Source: Myxococcota bacterium
Lineage (GTDB): Bacteria > Myxococcota_A > UBA9160 > SMWR01
Assembly (NCBI GenBank): GCA_039030075.1
Contig: JBCCEW010000015.1
Coordinates: 62,001 to 126,000, forward strand
DNA length: 64,000 nucleotides
Reading direction: 5' to 3'
Shown piece by piece: positions 1 through 8,946 of this stretch. How positions within the stretch are numbered: the first letter of the stretch is position 1; each line of letters begins with the position of its first letter. Both the position numbers and the translations under genes were made by a program. Below the pieces are notes generated by a model. That model saw nothing but the letters and a program-made list of their open reading frames with translations. It did not search any database and was not told where the DNA came from.

Positions 1-1331
1 AGCGAATCGGGACGCGGTGCGCCGATCAGGGTGAGAGCGACGGCGACGGCGACGGCCGCGCCGGCGAGCAACGGGCGACGGGGGGCGACGAAGAGGGCCG
101 CGAGTCCGGCGAGCACGAGACTGGCGGTCGCGCCCGCCATCAACGTCCCCTCGAGGCCGAGCCAGGGGAGCAGCACGTAGCCCGTGCCGACCGCACCGAA
201 GATCGATCCGACAGTGTTCCACGCGTAGACGCGGGCGCTCGATGCGGTGGCTTCCTCGGCGTTGCGGGCCAGCAGTCGAACGGCGAATGGGAAGGTCGTG
301 CCGATGCACAGGGTGAGGGGCATCAGCGAGAGCAGCGAGACGAGCGCGCCCGGGCCGAGCGAGTTCACGTTGGCACCGAGTGCCGAGGCCAGCTCGGGGA
401 GGCGGTCGGCCGCCAGGAAGCCGAGCCAGGCCAGGCTGGCGGTGAGGAGCTGGGCGAGCACGAAGCCGAGGCCGGCGGCGCGCTGGGTCTTGGCGAAGCG
501 CGACGCGAAGGCGCTGCCGAGCGCGATGCCGGCCAGGAAACTCGCGAGCATCGTCGAGAAGGCGGCGGTGCTGGCGCCCAGGATGTGGCCGAGCATGCGG
601 AACCAGAGCACTTCGTACGCGAAGGACACGGCACCCGAGACGGCGATCAGCGGCAGGATCCAGGGCAGGCCGCCCGTACGCACGGGGGCGGGCGCGTCGT
701 GGGAGGGTGCCGCGCGCGAGAGCAGGGCGGCCGCCGCGAACACGAGCGCGTTGATGCCGGCACCGATCCAGACCGTGTGACGCAGGCCGAAGGCGGGCAG
801 CAGCACGAAGGCCGCGGCCAGGGTGCCTCCGATCGCGCCCAGGGTGTTCGTCGCATAGAGGATGCCGACCCGAGGTCCGATCTGGTCGTCGCGCGTCACG
901 GCATGCCGCGCCAGAAGAGGGAGGGTGGCTCCCATCAGTGCCGTGCACGGCACCAGGACGAGAAAGGTCCCGAAGAGATGGAAGGCGTGGGTGGCCCAGC
1001 CGAGCGTCTCGGGGAGGGCTTCCAGGCCGCCCAGCCAGCCGAGGTAGACGCCCCGGATCGCCCGAATCGCGGTCGGGACCGCCAGCGCCCACAGGGCGAT
1101 CGCGAGCTCGAGTACCCCGTAGACCCAGATGGGCCGCCGAATGCGCGGAGCCCAGCGCGCAGCGAGCGCGGCGCCGAGGGCGAGGCCACCCATGTAGGCC
1201 GCGAGCACGGCCACCACGGCCAGCTCCGAGGTGCCGAAGACGAAGGCGAACTCCCGGCTCCAGACCGTCTCGTAGAGCAGCGCCGAGAATCCGGAGAGGA
1301 AGAAGCACGTCAGCAGAAGCGCGAACAACAT
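1..1331 (-). CDS. Fused MFS/spermidine synthase-like protein, C-terminus beyond window
   Basis: Only the N-terminal 443 residues lie in the window; the reading frame is open to base 1. Translating back from the ATG at 1331 gives a polytopic membrane protein that closely matches the next gene (1465-4416): among the first 66 residues I count eight differences. Both share the motifs LSGFSALLYE near residue 12, ALMGATLPLLARHAV and YAWNTVGSI. This visible part is the MFS-like half of the family; the SAM-binding spermidine-synthase-like half would follow outside the window. The function of such fusions is not established. No Shine-Dalgarno sequence is visible before the ATG. A TAGAAT hexamer about ten bases upstream would fit a very short or leaderless transcript, which is only inference. 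Confidence 0.85.
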   Translation of the reverse strand, partial: MLFALLLTCFFLSGFSALLYETVWSREFAFVFGTSELAVVAVLAAYMGGLALGAALAARWAPRIRRPIWVYGVLELAIALWALAVPTAIRAIRGVYLGWLGGLEALPETLGWATHAFHLFGTFLVLVPCTALMGATLPLLARHAVTRDDQIGPRVGILYATNTLGAIGGTLAAAFVLLPAFGLRHTVWIGAGINALVFAAAALLSRAAPSHDAPAPVRTGGLPWILPLIAVSGAVSFAYEVLWFRMLGHILGASTAAFSTMLASFLAGIALGSAFASRFAKTQRAAGLGFVLAQLLTASLAWLGFLAADRLPELASALGANVNSLGPGALVSLLSLMPLTLCIGTTFPFAVRLLARNAEEATASSARVYAWNTVGSIFGAVGTGYVLLPWLGLEGTLMAGATASLVLAGLAALFVAPRRPLLAGAAVAVAVALTLIGAPRPDS

Positions 1332-1464
1332 GGGGGGGCGATTCTAACTGATCGGACTGCCTGGATTTTCCGGAATCCACGCGGTCCCGGAGCCACCCGG
1401 AATCGGGCCTCGCGAGCGGGTCGGATCCCCTAGGGGCATGGGCGCTGGGCGCGGGCGGACGGGC

Positions 1465-4416
1465 CTAGCGCGGGCGGTTCGCGGCGCGCAGTGCCTCGAC
1501 GATCCCGGGGTCGGGAGGCGGACCGAGGAGCCGGGCCAGCCGCAACGCGGGCGTGGCCAACCGGGCGTTGGGGCGGCCGCCCAGCTTGTCGGCCAGGGCG
1601 TCCAAGGAGTACCAGCCCAGGCGCTGCCGGCCGAGCTCGTAGCCGAGCCGGGCCCGCATCAGCAGCGAGCGGCTCTCGTAGCGGCGCTGGAGGCGCCGAT
1701 CCAGCAGCCGAAGCGCTTCCGCGTGGTCGTCCGCGTCCCCGATCTCGATGCGCCACCGGACGCGCAGCTCCGCCGCTTCGGGATACCAGACGTCTCCGGG
1801 CTTCCAGAGCGCGAGGCTGGTGTCGAGGTCGCGTACGGCCTCCCAGCTCTCGCGTTCCTGGCGCTTCGCCGAGATCAGGTCGCGCAGTTGCGGCGACAGC
1901 CCCTCGACGGTCGGGTCGCGACGCACGAAGGCGAGGGCATCGCGGGCCTCCGCGAGGGTGGCGTCGAACTGGGTGGCCGCCTCGAACTCGCGCATCGCCT
2001 CGGCGGGACGGCCGGCTTCGAGCGCGAACCAACCGCGTACCAGCGCCGCCGGACCCGGCGGGAGCGTGGCGGCGAGCCGTTTCAGACGCACGGGGGTCTG
2101 CCCGAACAGGCGCCGGGTCAGCGCGACCAGGTCGTAGTCGGTCGCGATGGCCGGGAGCGGATCGAGGGGCTGGAGGAGCGGGCGCAGGCGTTGACGGCCT
2201 CCGCCATAGACGAGGGTGCTCGCGGTGGCGAGCAGATTCCAGTCGTCGGTGGTGAGCTGGGCGCCCTCCGCAGCGGCGCGGCTGCCTTCGATGTCGAGCA
2301 CCCGGGCCGGCAGCAGGTCTTCGATGCGATCGAGGCCTTCGCGTGAATAGTCGTCCGGGTTGGCCGCGATCACCTGGGGCGCGACCTCGGTGATGTCGAA
2401 GGGAGCGGGCGACGCCATCAGGACGACCGCGCCACCGGCGGGCATGTACACCTCGACGTGGCCGAACACGGCCACGAGCGACGCGACGAGCGAGCGCAGC
2501 TGGTTCGGGTCGACGAAGCTCCCCCCGATCCACTGCACGAACATGCCGTCGTCGGAGAGTCGGGCTCGGACCAGTTCGAAGAAGTCCTTCGTGTACAGAT
2601 GGGACGCGCCGGACGTCCACGGGTGGCTCGGCTGGGAGACGATCGCGTCGAAGGTCTTGTCCGCGAGGATCAGAGCCCCCCGCGCGTCGGTGAGTCGCAG
2701 AGAGACCCGGGGATCCTCGAGCGGGTGGCCGTCGCTGCGCTCGGGTACCGAGCGATTCGCGGCCGCGACTTCGGGCTCGAGTTCGATGACGTCGACCGAA
2801 CGGACCTGTTGGGGGACCGCGCCGACGGTCACGCCGCCGCCGAGCCCGATGATCAGCATGTCCTCGATGTCCGGCCGCGCGAGGGTCGGCAGCAGCGACA
2901 GCCAACGCGCCGCCAGCGCGCCGTTGGGATAGCCGGGCGGGGTGATGATCGACTCGGGCAGGCCGTTCGTGGAGAGACGCCAGCTGACACCCTGGTCGAC
3001 CAGCGCGACGGTCGCGGAACGGCCGACCGCGAAGTAGTGGAAGTCGCCATCGGCGACGCCACCGCCCATCGGCGAAGAGCGGATCAGCGCTTCGGGGCGC
3101 GGCGGCGCGGCGAGGAGCAGGACGAGGAACGCCGCACCGGCGAGGTTGGCGAGGGGCACGCGTCGCGGCGTTTCCCAGAGCGCGGCGATCGCGGCGAGAG
3201 CCAGGTTCGTCGCGGCCCCGGCGACCAGCGTGCCTTCGAGACCCAGCCAGGGCAGGAGCCAGTATCCGGTGCCGACCGCGCCGATGATCGACCCCACCGT
3301 GTTCCACGCGTAGACCCGCGCACTCGACGCCGACGCATCCTCCGCATCCTTCGCGAGCAGCCGGACGGCGAAGGGGAAGGTGGCACCGACGCAGAGCGTG
3401 AGTGGCAGCAACGCCCCCATCGATACGACCGCACCGGCCCCGAGATTGTTGAGGCTCGCGCCGAGACCACGCGCGAGCTCCGGTAGCCACGCTGCGCCGT
3501 GGAAACCGAGCCAGGCGAGGGTGGCGGTGGCGAGCTGAGCCACGACGAAACCGTTGCGGGCCGCGGCGTGGGTGCGGGCCCAGCGCGAGGCGACGGCCGA
3601 CCCGAGCGCGATACCGGCGAGGAAGCTGGCGAGCATGGTCGAGAACGCCGCGGTGCTGCCGCCCACCACGTGTCCCAGCAGGCGGAACCACAGGACTTCG
3701 TAGCCGAACGACACGGCGCCCGAGACGAGAATCAGCGGGAGGATCCACGGCAACCCGGTACTGCGTACGGCGACGGGGCCGCCCTCGTTCGGGGCCTGCC
3801 GTGCCAGGCCGGCGGCCGCGAGGAAGACCAGACCGTTGATGATGGCGCCGATGTACACCGTGTTGCGGAGGCCGACGGCGGGCAGCAGGACGAAGGCCGC
3901 CGTGAGCGTCCCGGCGATCGCGCCGAAGGTGTTGATCGCGTAGAGCAGGCCGATGCGAGGACCCACCTGCTCGTTCTTGGTGACGGCATGGCGCGCCAGG
4001 AGCGGCAACGTGGCGCCCATCAGTGCCGTGCACGGAACCAGCACCAGGAACGCACCGAAGAGGTGGAAGGCGTGGGTGGAGAGTCCCAGGGTTTCCGGCA
4101 GCACGTCGAGGCCGCCGAGCCATCCCAGATACAGCGTTCGCAGGCCCCTGATGAGCCAGGGAACGGCAAGCGCCCAGAGCGCGATGCCGAGCTCGATCAC
4201 GCCGTAGGCCAGCACTGGGCGTCGCACGCGGTGGGCCCAGCGGCTGGCGACGGCGGCACCCAGGGCGAGGCCACCCATGTAGGCCGCGAGCACCGCGACC
4301 ACGGCCAGCTCCGACGTGCCGAACACGAAGGCGAACTCTCGAGACCAGGCGGTCTCGTAGAGCAGGGCGGAGAACCCGGACAGGAAGAAGCAGACGAGGA
4401 GGTACGCGAAGATCAT
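1465..4416 (-). CDS. Fused MFS/spermidine synthase-like membrane protein with C-terminal helical repeat region
   Basis: 983 residues. The first ~450 form an MFS-like membrane domain with about ten hydrophobic helices, starting MIFAYLLVCFFLSG. A Rossmann SAM-binding domain follows: LIIGLGGG near residue 522 and the acidic strand VIELEPE behind it. The C-terminal ~200 residues are helical and TPR-like. Authentic spermidine synthases carry an Asp-rich DxxDP active-site motif; the aligned stretch here (FDAIVSQPSHP, about residue 590) lacks both aspartates, so aminopropyl transfer is unlikely. The family is common in deltaproteobacteria and planctomycetes and has no proven activity. The gene follows its tandem duplicate (1-1331) on the same strand and diverges from a third, more distant member at 4614. 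The ATG at 4416 matches the duplicate's start. Confidence 0.88.
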   Translation of the reverse strand: MIFAYLLVCFFLSGFSALLYETAWSREFAFVFGTSELAVVAVLAAYMGGLALGAAVASRWAHRVRRPVLAYGVIELGIALWALAVPWLIRGLRTLYLGWLGGLDVLPETLGLSTHAFHLFGAFLVLVPCTALMGATLPLLARHAVTKNEQVGPRIGLLYAINTFGAIAGTLTAAFVLLPAVGLRNTVYIGAIINGLVFLAAAGLARQAPNEGGPVAVRSTGLPWILPLILVSGAVSFGYEVLWFRLLGHVVGGSTAAFSTMLASFLAGIALGSAVASRWARTHAAARNGFVVAQLATATLAWLGFHGAAWLPELARGLGASLNNLGAGAVVSMGALLPLTLCVGATFPFAVRLLAKDAEDASASSARVYAWNTVGSIIGAVGTGYWLLPWLGLEGTLVAGAATNLALAAIAALWETPRRVPLANLAGAAFLVLLLAAPPRPEALIRSSPMGGGVADGDFHYFAVGRSATVALVDQGVSWRLSTNGLPESIITPPGYPNGALAARWLSLLPTLARPDIEDMLIIGLGGGVTVGAVPQQVRSVDVIELEPEVAAANRSVPERSDGHPLEDPRVSLRLTDARGALILADKTFDAIVSQPSHPWTSGASHLYTKDFFELVRARLSDDGMFVQWIGGSFVDPNQLRSLVASLVAVFGHVEVYMPAGGAVVLMASPAPFDITEVAPQVIAANPDDYSREGLDRIEDLLPARVLDIEGSRAAAEGAQLTTDDWNLLATASTLVYGGGRQRLRPLLQPLDPLPAIATDYDLVALTRRLFGQTPVRLKRLAATLPPGPAALVRGWFALEAGRPAEAMREFEAATQFDATLAEARDALAFVRRDPTVEGLSPQLRDLISAKRQERESWEAVRDLDTSLALWKPGDVWYPEAAELRVRWRIEIGDADDHAEALRLLDRRLQRRYESRSLLMRARLGYELGRQRLGWYSLDALADKLGGRPNARLATPALRLARLLGPPPDPGIVEALRAANRPR

Positions 4417-4613
4417 CTGGATCGCGGAGTCGCGGGGGCGTGGCGGATTCGCGCCGCTTTACGGGCCCCGGTGCGGGACGCTTCGCGCTCGGTCGCGGGC
4501 GAGCAATCTAGCATACGCAGACCCTCGACATGGGACGCGAGAAGGGCGTTTGGCACGGCTTCTGGAGCTGCACGTCTATGTTAGGGTCCCCGGCCCGGGA
4601 GACCGCGCGCGCA

Positions 4614-7424
4614 ATGTGGCGAAGCTGGCTGATTCATGGGTTGTTCTTCGTCTCCGGGGCCAGCGGACTGATCTACGAGGTGGTTTGGGTCCGCGAGTTC
4701 GGCGTGCTCTTCGGCAGCACGGTGTACTCGGCAGCGTTGGTGACCGCGCTCTACATGTCCGGTCTCGGTGTCGGCGGGTACCTGGCAGGCCGCTGGGCGG
4801 ATCGCCGCTTCCGCACGGCGCCCACGGCTCCGCTTCGCTCCTACGCGCATTTCGAGTTCGCCATCGCGGGCTGGGCGCTCCTGTTGATTCCTGCGCTGCC
4901 CTGGGTGGCCCAGTGGTCCGCCGGCGTCGCGAGCTACGAACCCGACGCCTCGGGTTGGTATGTGTTGGCCAGCTCCGGATCCCTGGCCCGGTACGGCGCG
5001 GCCGCGCTGCTGCTGGCGCCGATCAGCCTGCTGCTTGGCGGCACCCTGACCTTGTTGATTCGATTCCTGGTGGGCCAGGACGTTGCGGGGGTCGGGGGGC
5101 ACGTCGGTCGGCTGTACGCGGTGAACACGGCCGGCGCGGCCTTGGGCTGCCTCTCGACCGACACCTGGCTCGTCCCGGTGCTCGGCTTGTCGTGGACCCA
5201 GGGCGTGGCCGTCGGGGGCAACCTGTTCGCGGCGTTCGGGGCATTGTGGTTGGCGCGGTCGCTCGCGGGGACGCCTCTCCCGAGGCCGGCGACCTCGTTG
5301 CCGGGAGATCCCCCGCGGCTCGGGGGACTGGCGGGGGTCGTCGCGCTGAGCGGCTTTCTCGCGATGGCGATGCAGATCGTCTGGTTTCGTCACCTGATCT
5401 CGATCTACGGCGCGAGTCGCGAGGTCTTCTCGATCCTGTTGACCGCGATCCTGTGCGGAATCTGGGTCGGATCCTGGCTCGGGGGCGAGGCGGCCCGGCG
5501 CTGGCGACGCCCCGGGGCGATCTACGCGATCTGCGTCGCGGGCTTCGTCGCCACCACCCTGGTCGCGCTCGGTTGGGCCAGCGTCGGGTCCGGGAGCGAT
5601 TTCTCAGCAGAGGTCGCCGGTGCGAAGCCTTCGTGGTGGACGGTCTACGGCGTCATGATCACGGACGTCGGCTGGAGCGTCGTCATTCCCGCCGCCTTCT
5701 CGGGCGCGGTCTTTCCCGTGGCGAATGCGCTCGCGCAACGCGACGCGGGGCGGGTCGGCGCGCACGCTGGGCTTCTCTATCTGTGCAACACGCTCGGGGG
5801 CGTGGCGGGATCCCTGTTGGCGGGTTTCGTCCTGCTGCCCAGCTGGGGGGTGCAGGGCACGACGACCGTGGTCGTGGTGACGGCGCTCGCCGCGCTGGTG
5901 CTCCTCGGTGCGACCACCCGGCGCTCCGGTGGGCTGGGTGTGGTGGGTGCGGCCGGCGTTGGCGTCGGCATCGCGCTGGTGGCCTGGTCGACCTTGCCCG
6001 CGGACCACCTGCTGCTGCGCTCGCTCCCCGAGCGACTCCGGCAGGACGCCCAGCAGATCCTGGCGGCACGCGAGGGCGTCAACGAGACGATCGCGGTCAC
6101 CGAGCGCGACGGCTATTGGCTCGAGCTCGTGACGAACGGGTACAACATGTCCGCGACGACGGTCGCGGCCCAGCGCTACATGCGTGCCTTCTCGCACCTG
6201 CCCGCGCTCGTCGGTGACGTGCGCACGGCGATGGTGATGTGCTTCGGCGTGGGCAACACGACCCACGCCCTCCTGCTCCACGAGGGCGTGGAGCGCGTCG
6301 ATGTCGTCGATCTCTCGCGGGACGTGCTGGAACACGCGCGCTACTTCGCCCCGGTCAACGGAGAGCCCCTGGCGGATCCGCGGGTTCGGGTGCACGTCAA
6401 CGATGCGCGTCATCACCTGCGCATGGCCGCGCCCGACACCTACGATCTCGTGACGGGTGAGCCGCCGCCGCTGCGACACGCCGGCATCGTCAACCTCTAC
6501 ACCCACGAGTTCTTCATCCTCGCGCGGCGCGCGCTGCGCGAGGGCGGGATGCTCAGCTACTGGCTGCCGATCGCCCAGCTCGACGAGGCCGTGGCGGTGG
6601 CGATCGCGGCTGCGTTCGTCGACGTGTTTCCCGAGTCGGTGCTCGTCGCAGGTCATGGGCAGCACCTGCTCCTGTTGGGGCGCAAGGACCAGCCGATCGT
6701 CCTCGACCCCGAGCGGGTCGCGACGGCGCTCGCCGAGCAACCGCGGGTGCGGGAGGACCTGCGCGCGATCTCCCTCGCGACGCCGGGGGAACTCTTCGGT
6801 GCTCTGCTGGCCGACGGGGAGGGGTTGCGCCGGGCCACCGACGGCGCGACGCCCCTGCGCGACGACCACCCGATCCTCGAGTACGGGCATCGCGAGTTCG
6901 GGGACGGTGTGGCCCGTGATCCGCTCTTCCCGGTGCCCGAGGTCGCGGCCTGGTGCCCAGGCTGCGCTTCCTTGCCCGAGCGGGATCAGCAGGAGATCCG
7001 CGGGCACCGCGAAATCCTGCGGCGCTTCTTCCTGCGCGGCGCCTTCCTGGGGAACCCGCGGCGCTTCGGCAACGATCCCCTCACGCCCGACGCGCTGCGC
7101 GCACTCACCCAGAGCTTCTACTTGCAGAACCTGCTGGCGCGGGCCCCGGCAGCCCAGCGGCGTGCGCGTACCGAGTTGCGCCACGGTCGGGCCGACGCCG
7201 CGCGCGCCGATCTCGAGGGTTTGTTGGTCTCCCAACCCGGGCGTCACCTCGCGCGGGTCGACCTGGCGGCGAGCTGGCTCGCCTTGGGCGAACCCGAGAA
7301 GGCACGCCGCGAGCTCGCGTGGGTGCTCGAGCGCGTGCCGGATCACACCGCCGCGCTGGGGCTCTGGCACCAGGCCGGCTTCGCGCCGATCTCGGCGGGG
7401 GCGTCGTCTATACTGCGCCCGTGA
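4614..7424 (+). CDS. Fused MFS/spermidine synthase-like membrane protein with TPR tail
   Basis: 936 residues from the ATG at 4614, chosen because the hydrophobic N-terminus begins there (MWRSWLIHGLFFVSG) with a GGGAGA element upstream; an in-frame ATG at 4530 would add 28 poorly conserved residues. About 480 residues of membrane domain are followed by a SAM-binding fold (MVMCFGVGN near 541, VDVVDLS). At the position of the spermidine-synthase DxxDP motif the protein reads VTGEPPP, so the key aspartates are replaced. A TPR-like tail occupies roughly residues 840-925 (LAASWLALGEPEKARREL). It is a divergent relative of the two genes at 1-4416 and heads an operon: its TGA shares one base with the next ATG. 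Substrate unknown. Confidence 0.85.
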   Translation: MWRSWLIHGLFFVSGASGLIYEVVWVREFGVLFGSTVYSAALVTALYMSGLGVGGYLAGRWADRRFRTAPTAPLRSYAHFEFAIAGWALLLIPALPWVAQWSAGVASYEPDASGWYVLASSGSLARYGAAALLLAPISLLLGGTLTLLIRFLVGQDVAGVGGHVGRLYAVNTAGAALGCLSTDTWLVPVLGLSWTQGVAVGGNLFAAFGALWLARSLAGTPLPRPATSLPGDPPRLGGLAGVVALSGFLAMAMQIVWFRHLISIYGASREVFSILLTAILCGIWVGSWLGGEAARRWRRPGAIYAICVAGFVATTLVALGWASVGSGSDFSAEVAGAKPSWWTVYGVMITDVGWSVVIPAAFSGAVFPVANALAQRDAGRVGAHAGLLYLCNTLGGVAGSLLAGFVLLPSWGVQGTTTVVVVTALAALVLLGATTRRSGGLGVVGAAGVGVGIALVAWSTLPADHLLLRSLPERLRQDAQQILAAREGVNETIAVTERDGYWLELVTNGYNMSATTVAAQRYMRAFSHLPALVGDVRTAMVMCFGVGNTTHALLLHEGVERVDVVDLSRDVLEHARYFAPVNGEPLADPRVRVHVNDARHHLRMAAPDTYDLVTGEPPPLRHAGIVNLYTHEFFILARRALREGGMLSYWLPIAQLDEAVAVAIAAAFVDVFPESVLVAGHGQHLLLLGRKDQPIVLDPERVATALAEQPRVREDLRAISLATPGELFGALLADGEGLRRATDGATPLRDDHPILEYGHREFGDGVARDPLFPVPEVAAWCPGCASLPERDQQEIRGHREILRRFFLRGAFLGNPRRFGNDPLTPDALRALTQSFYLQNLLARAPAAQRRARTELRHGRADAARADLEGLLVSQPGRHLARVDLAASWLALGEPEKARRELAWVLERVPDHTAALGLWHQAGFAPISAGASSILRP

Positions 7425-7888
7425 TGCCCCGGTGGCAGCAGTTCTTCTTCGGCCTCGGCCTGGCGGTGTGGATCGGGGTCTGGGGGCTCGGCCTGACCAC
7501 CGCCTGGCAGAGCGACCAGCGGCTGCCCGCGCTCTGGGTGGACGAGGGGCGCGACGTGGCCGCCGCCAGCGAACGCGGCGATTGGGGCGAAGCTTCCGAG
7601 CGTTCGCGGATCCGCTGGGTCCTGCATGGGCGCGCCGATGCGCTCCTGCAGGAGTCGAACGATCTCGCCGTGCGCGCGCGCGACCCCGAGCTGGGCGTCG
7701 CGGCACTGCGCCACGTACTCGCGCTCCGGCCCTACGCACACGGGGCGCGTCTCCAGCTCGCCGGGGCGCTGTCTCAACAGGGTCGACGCGAAGAGGCGAT
7801 CGCCGAGCTGCGCTGGATCCTCGCGGTCGACCCCAACCACCCGGGCGCGCGCCGCATGCTGGCGGGCTTTCGGAGAGGCCGCGGATGA
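7424..7888 (+). CDS. Small membrane-anchored TPR protein
   Basis: 154 residues beginning MPRWQQFFFGLGLAVW. The ATG overlaps the previous TGA (TGATG at 7422-7426), so translation is probably coupled. One N-terminal transmembrane or signal segment (residues 7-27) is followed by a hydrophilic helical domain with at least one clear TPR unit near the end (ALRHVLALRPYAHGA, then EEAIAELRWILAVDPNHP). The likely topology is an inner-membrane anchor with the TPR on the periplasmic side. Position between the SAM-domain membrane protein and the polytopic protein suggests a scaffold for that complex, which is inference. No specific family recognised. Confidence 0.75.
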   Translation: MPRWQQFFFGLGLAVWIGVWGLGLTTAWQSDQRLPALWVDEGRDVAAASERGDWGEASERSRIRWVLHGRADALLQESNDLAVRARDPELGVAALRHVLALRPYAHGARLQLAGALSQQGRREEAIAELRWILAVDPNHPGARRMLAGFRRGRG

Positions 7889-8946
7889 GCGCGCTCTCGA
7901 CCCAGGAGCGCTGGCTCGGGCGCTCCTTCGTGCACCCCGCGTACGACCTGCTGCTGATCGGTGGCGGCGCCAGCCTGATCGCCCTGATCGCGCTGTGGGC
8001 GTCAGGGGTCGGCGTCGGAGCCGACAGCGGTGACGCCGAGACGCTCTCGCGGCTGGCAGTGGTGCTCTTCCTCGCGAACAGCGCCCACTTCGCCTCCTCG
8101 ACGGTGCGGCTGTACACGAAGGAAGCGAGCTTCTCCCGCCATCCGCTGCTCACGATGGGGTTGCCCGCGGTCTTCGTCGGCATCCTGCTCCTTTGTCTGT
8201 GGCAGCCCGAATTGGTGGGCCGCCACTGGCAGGCGCTCTACCTGACCTGGTCGCCGTATCACTACGCAGCCCAGGCCTTCGGGATCGCTTCGCTCTACTG
8301 CACACGCGCTGGCCAACCGCTGGCATCGAACGAGCGACGCTGGCTGCGCATCGTCTGCCTGCTGCCGTTCTTCTACGCGTTCCTGGGAAGCCCCGTCACC
8401 GGTCTGGGGTGGTTGCTGTCGCCGGCGTGGATCACCTCGGTGCCCGGGCTTCCCCAGACGCTGGGCTGGCTGCAGTGGGTGCTCGCCGGTGCAAGCGTGG
8501 GGGGCCCAGCGGTGCTCTACCTATGGCTGCAGCGGCGCGCGGTGGGACCGATGCCGCTCGTGAGTCTGCTGGCGGTCCTGAGCAACGGGCTGTGGTTCGT
8601 CGTGTTCACCTACCTGGAAGCGTTCGTGTGGGCAACCGTGTTTCACGGGCTCCAGTACCTGGCCCTCGTGCTGGTCTTCCACGTCCGCGAGCGTTGCCCG
8701 GGGCCGGCGCCGCTGCGGGCGGTGGCTGGCCAGGCCCTGGGCTTCTATGCGGCGTGCGTGGTCCTGGCGTACCTGCTCTTCCAGGTCACTCCCTACGCCG
8801 GCTGGGCGCTCGGATTCGGCTGGGCCGAGAGTGCGATCCTGGTGGTGGCGACGATCAACATCCACCACTTCGTCGTGGACGCGTTCATCTGGCGCTTCCG
8901 TCCCTCGGACAGCAATCGGCGGACCCTCGATCCGGCACCGGCGTGA
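7885..8946 (+). CDS. Polytopic membrane protein with conserved-looking histidines, unknown function
   Basis: 353 residues. The ATG at 7885 overlaps the preceding stop as ATGA. Roughly nine to ten hydrophobic segments are visible. Histidines sit in or beside several of them: NSAHFASS (about residue 67), SPYHYAAQ (about 120), VFHGLQYL (about 255) and NIHHFVVDAF (about 312). This spacing of His, Asp and Trp in membrane helices resembles membrane metalloenzymes such as diiron or Brp/Blh-type proteins, but I cannot assign it to one. It lies between a TPR protein and an HTTM protein with overlapping stops and starts on both sides, so the products probably act together in the inner membrane. Confidence 0.75.
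   Translation: MSALSTQERWLGRSFVHPAYDLLLIGGGASLIALIALWASGVGVGADSGDAETLSRLAVVLFLANSAHFASSTVRLYTKEASFSRHPLLTMGLPAVFVGILLLCLWQPELVGRHWQALYLTWSPYHYAAQAFGIASLYCTRAGQPLASNERRWLRIVCLLPFFYAFLGSPVTGLGWLLSPAWITSVPGLPQTLGWLQWVLAGASVGGPAVLYLWLQRRAVGPMPLVSLLAVLSNGLWFVVFTYLEAFVWATVFHGLQYLALVLVFHVRERCPGPAPLRAVAGQALGFYAACVVLAYLLFQVTPYAGWALGFGWAESAILVVATINIHHFVVDAFIWRFRPSDSNRRTLDPAPA

Noticed and set aside
5604-8183. Minus-strand frame of 859 codons
   Set aside because: Antisense to three plus-strand genes with overlapping starts; composition is that of a GC shadow.
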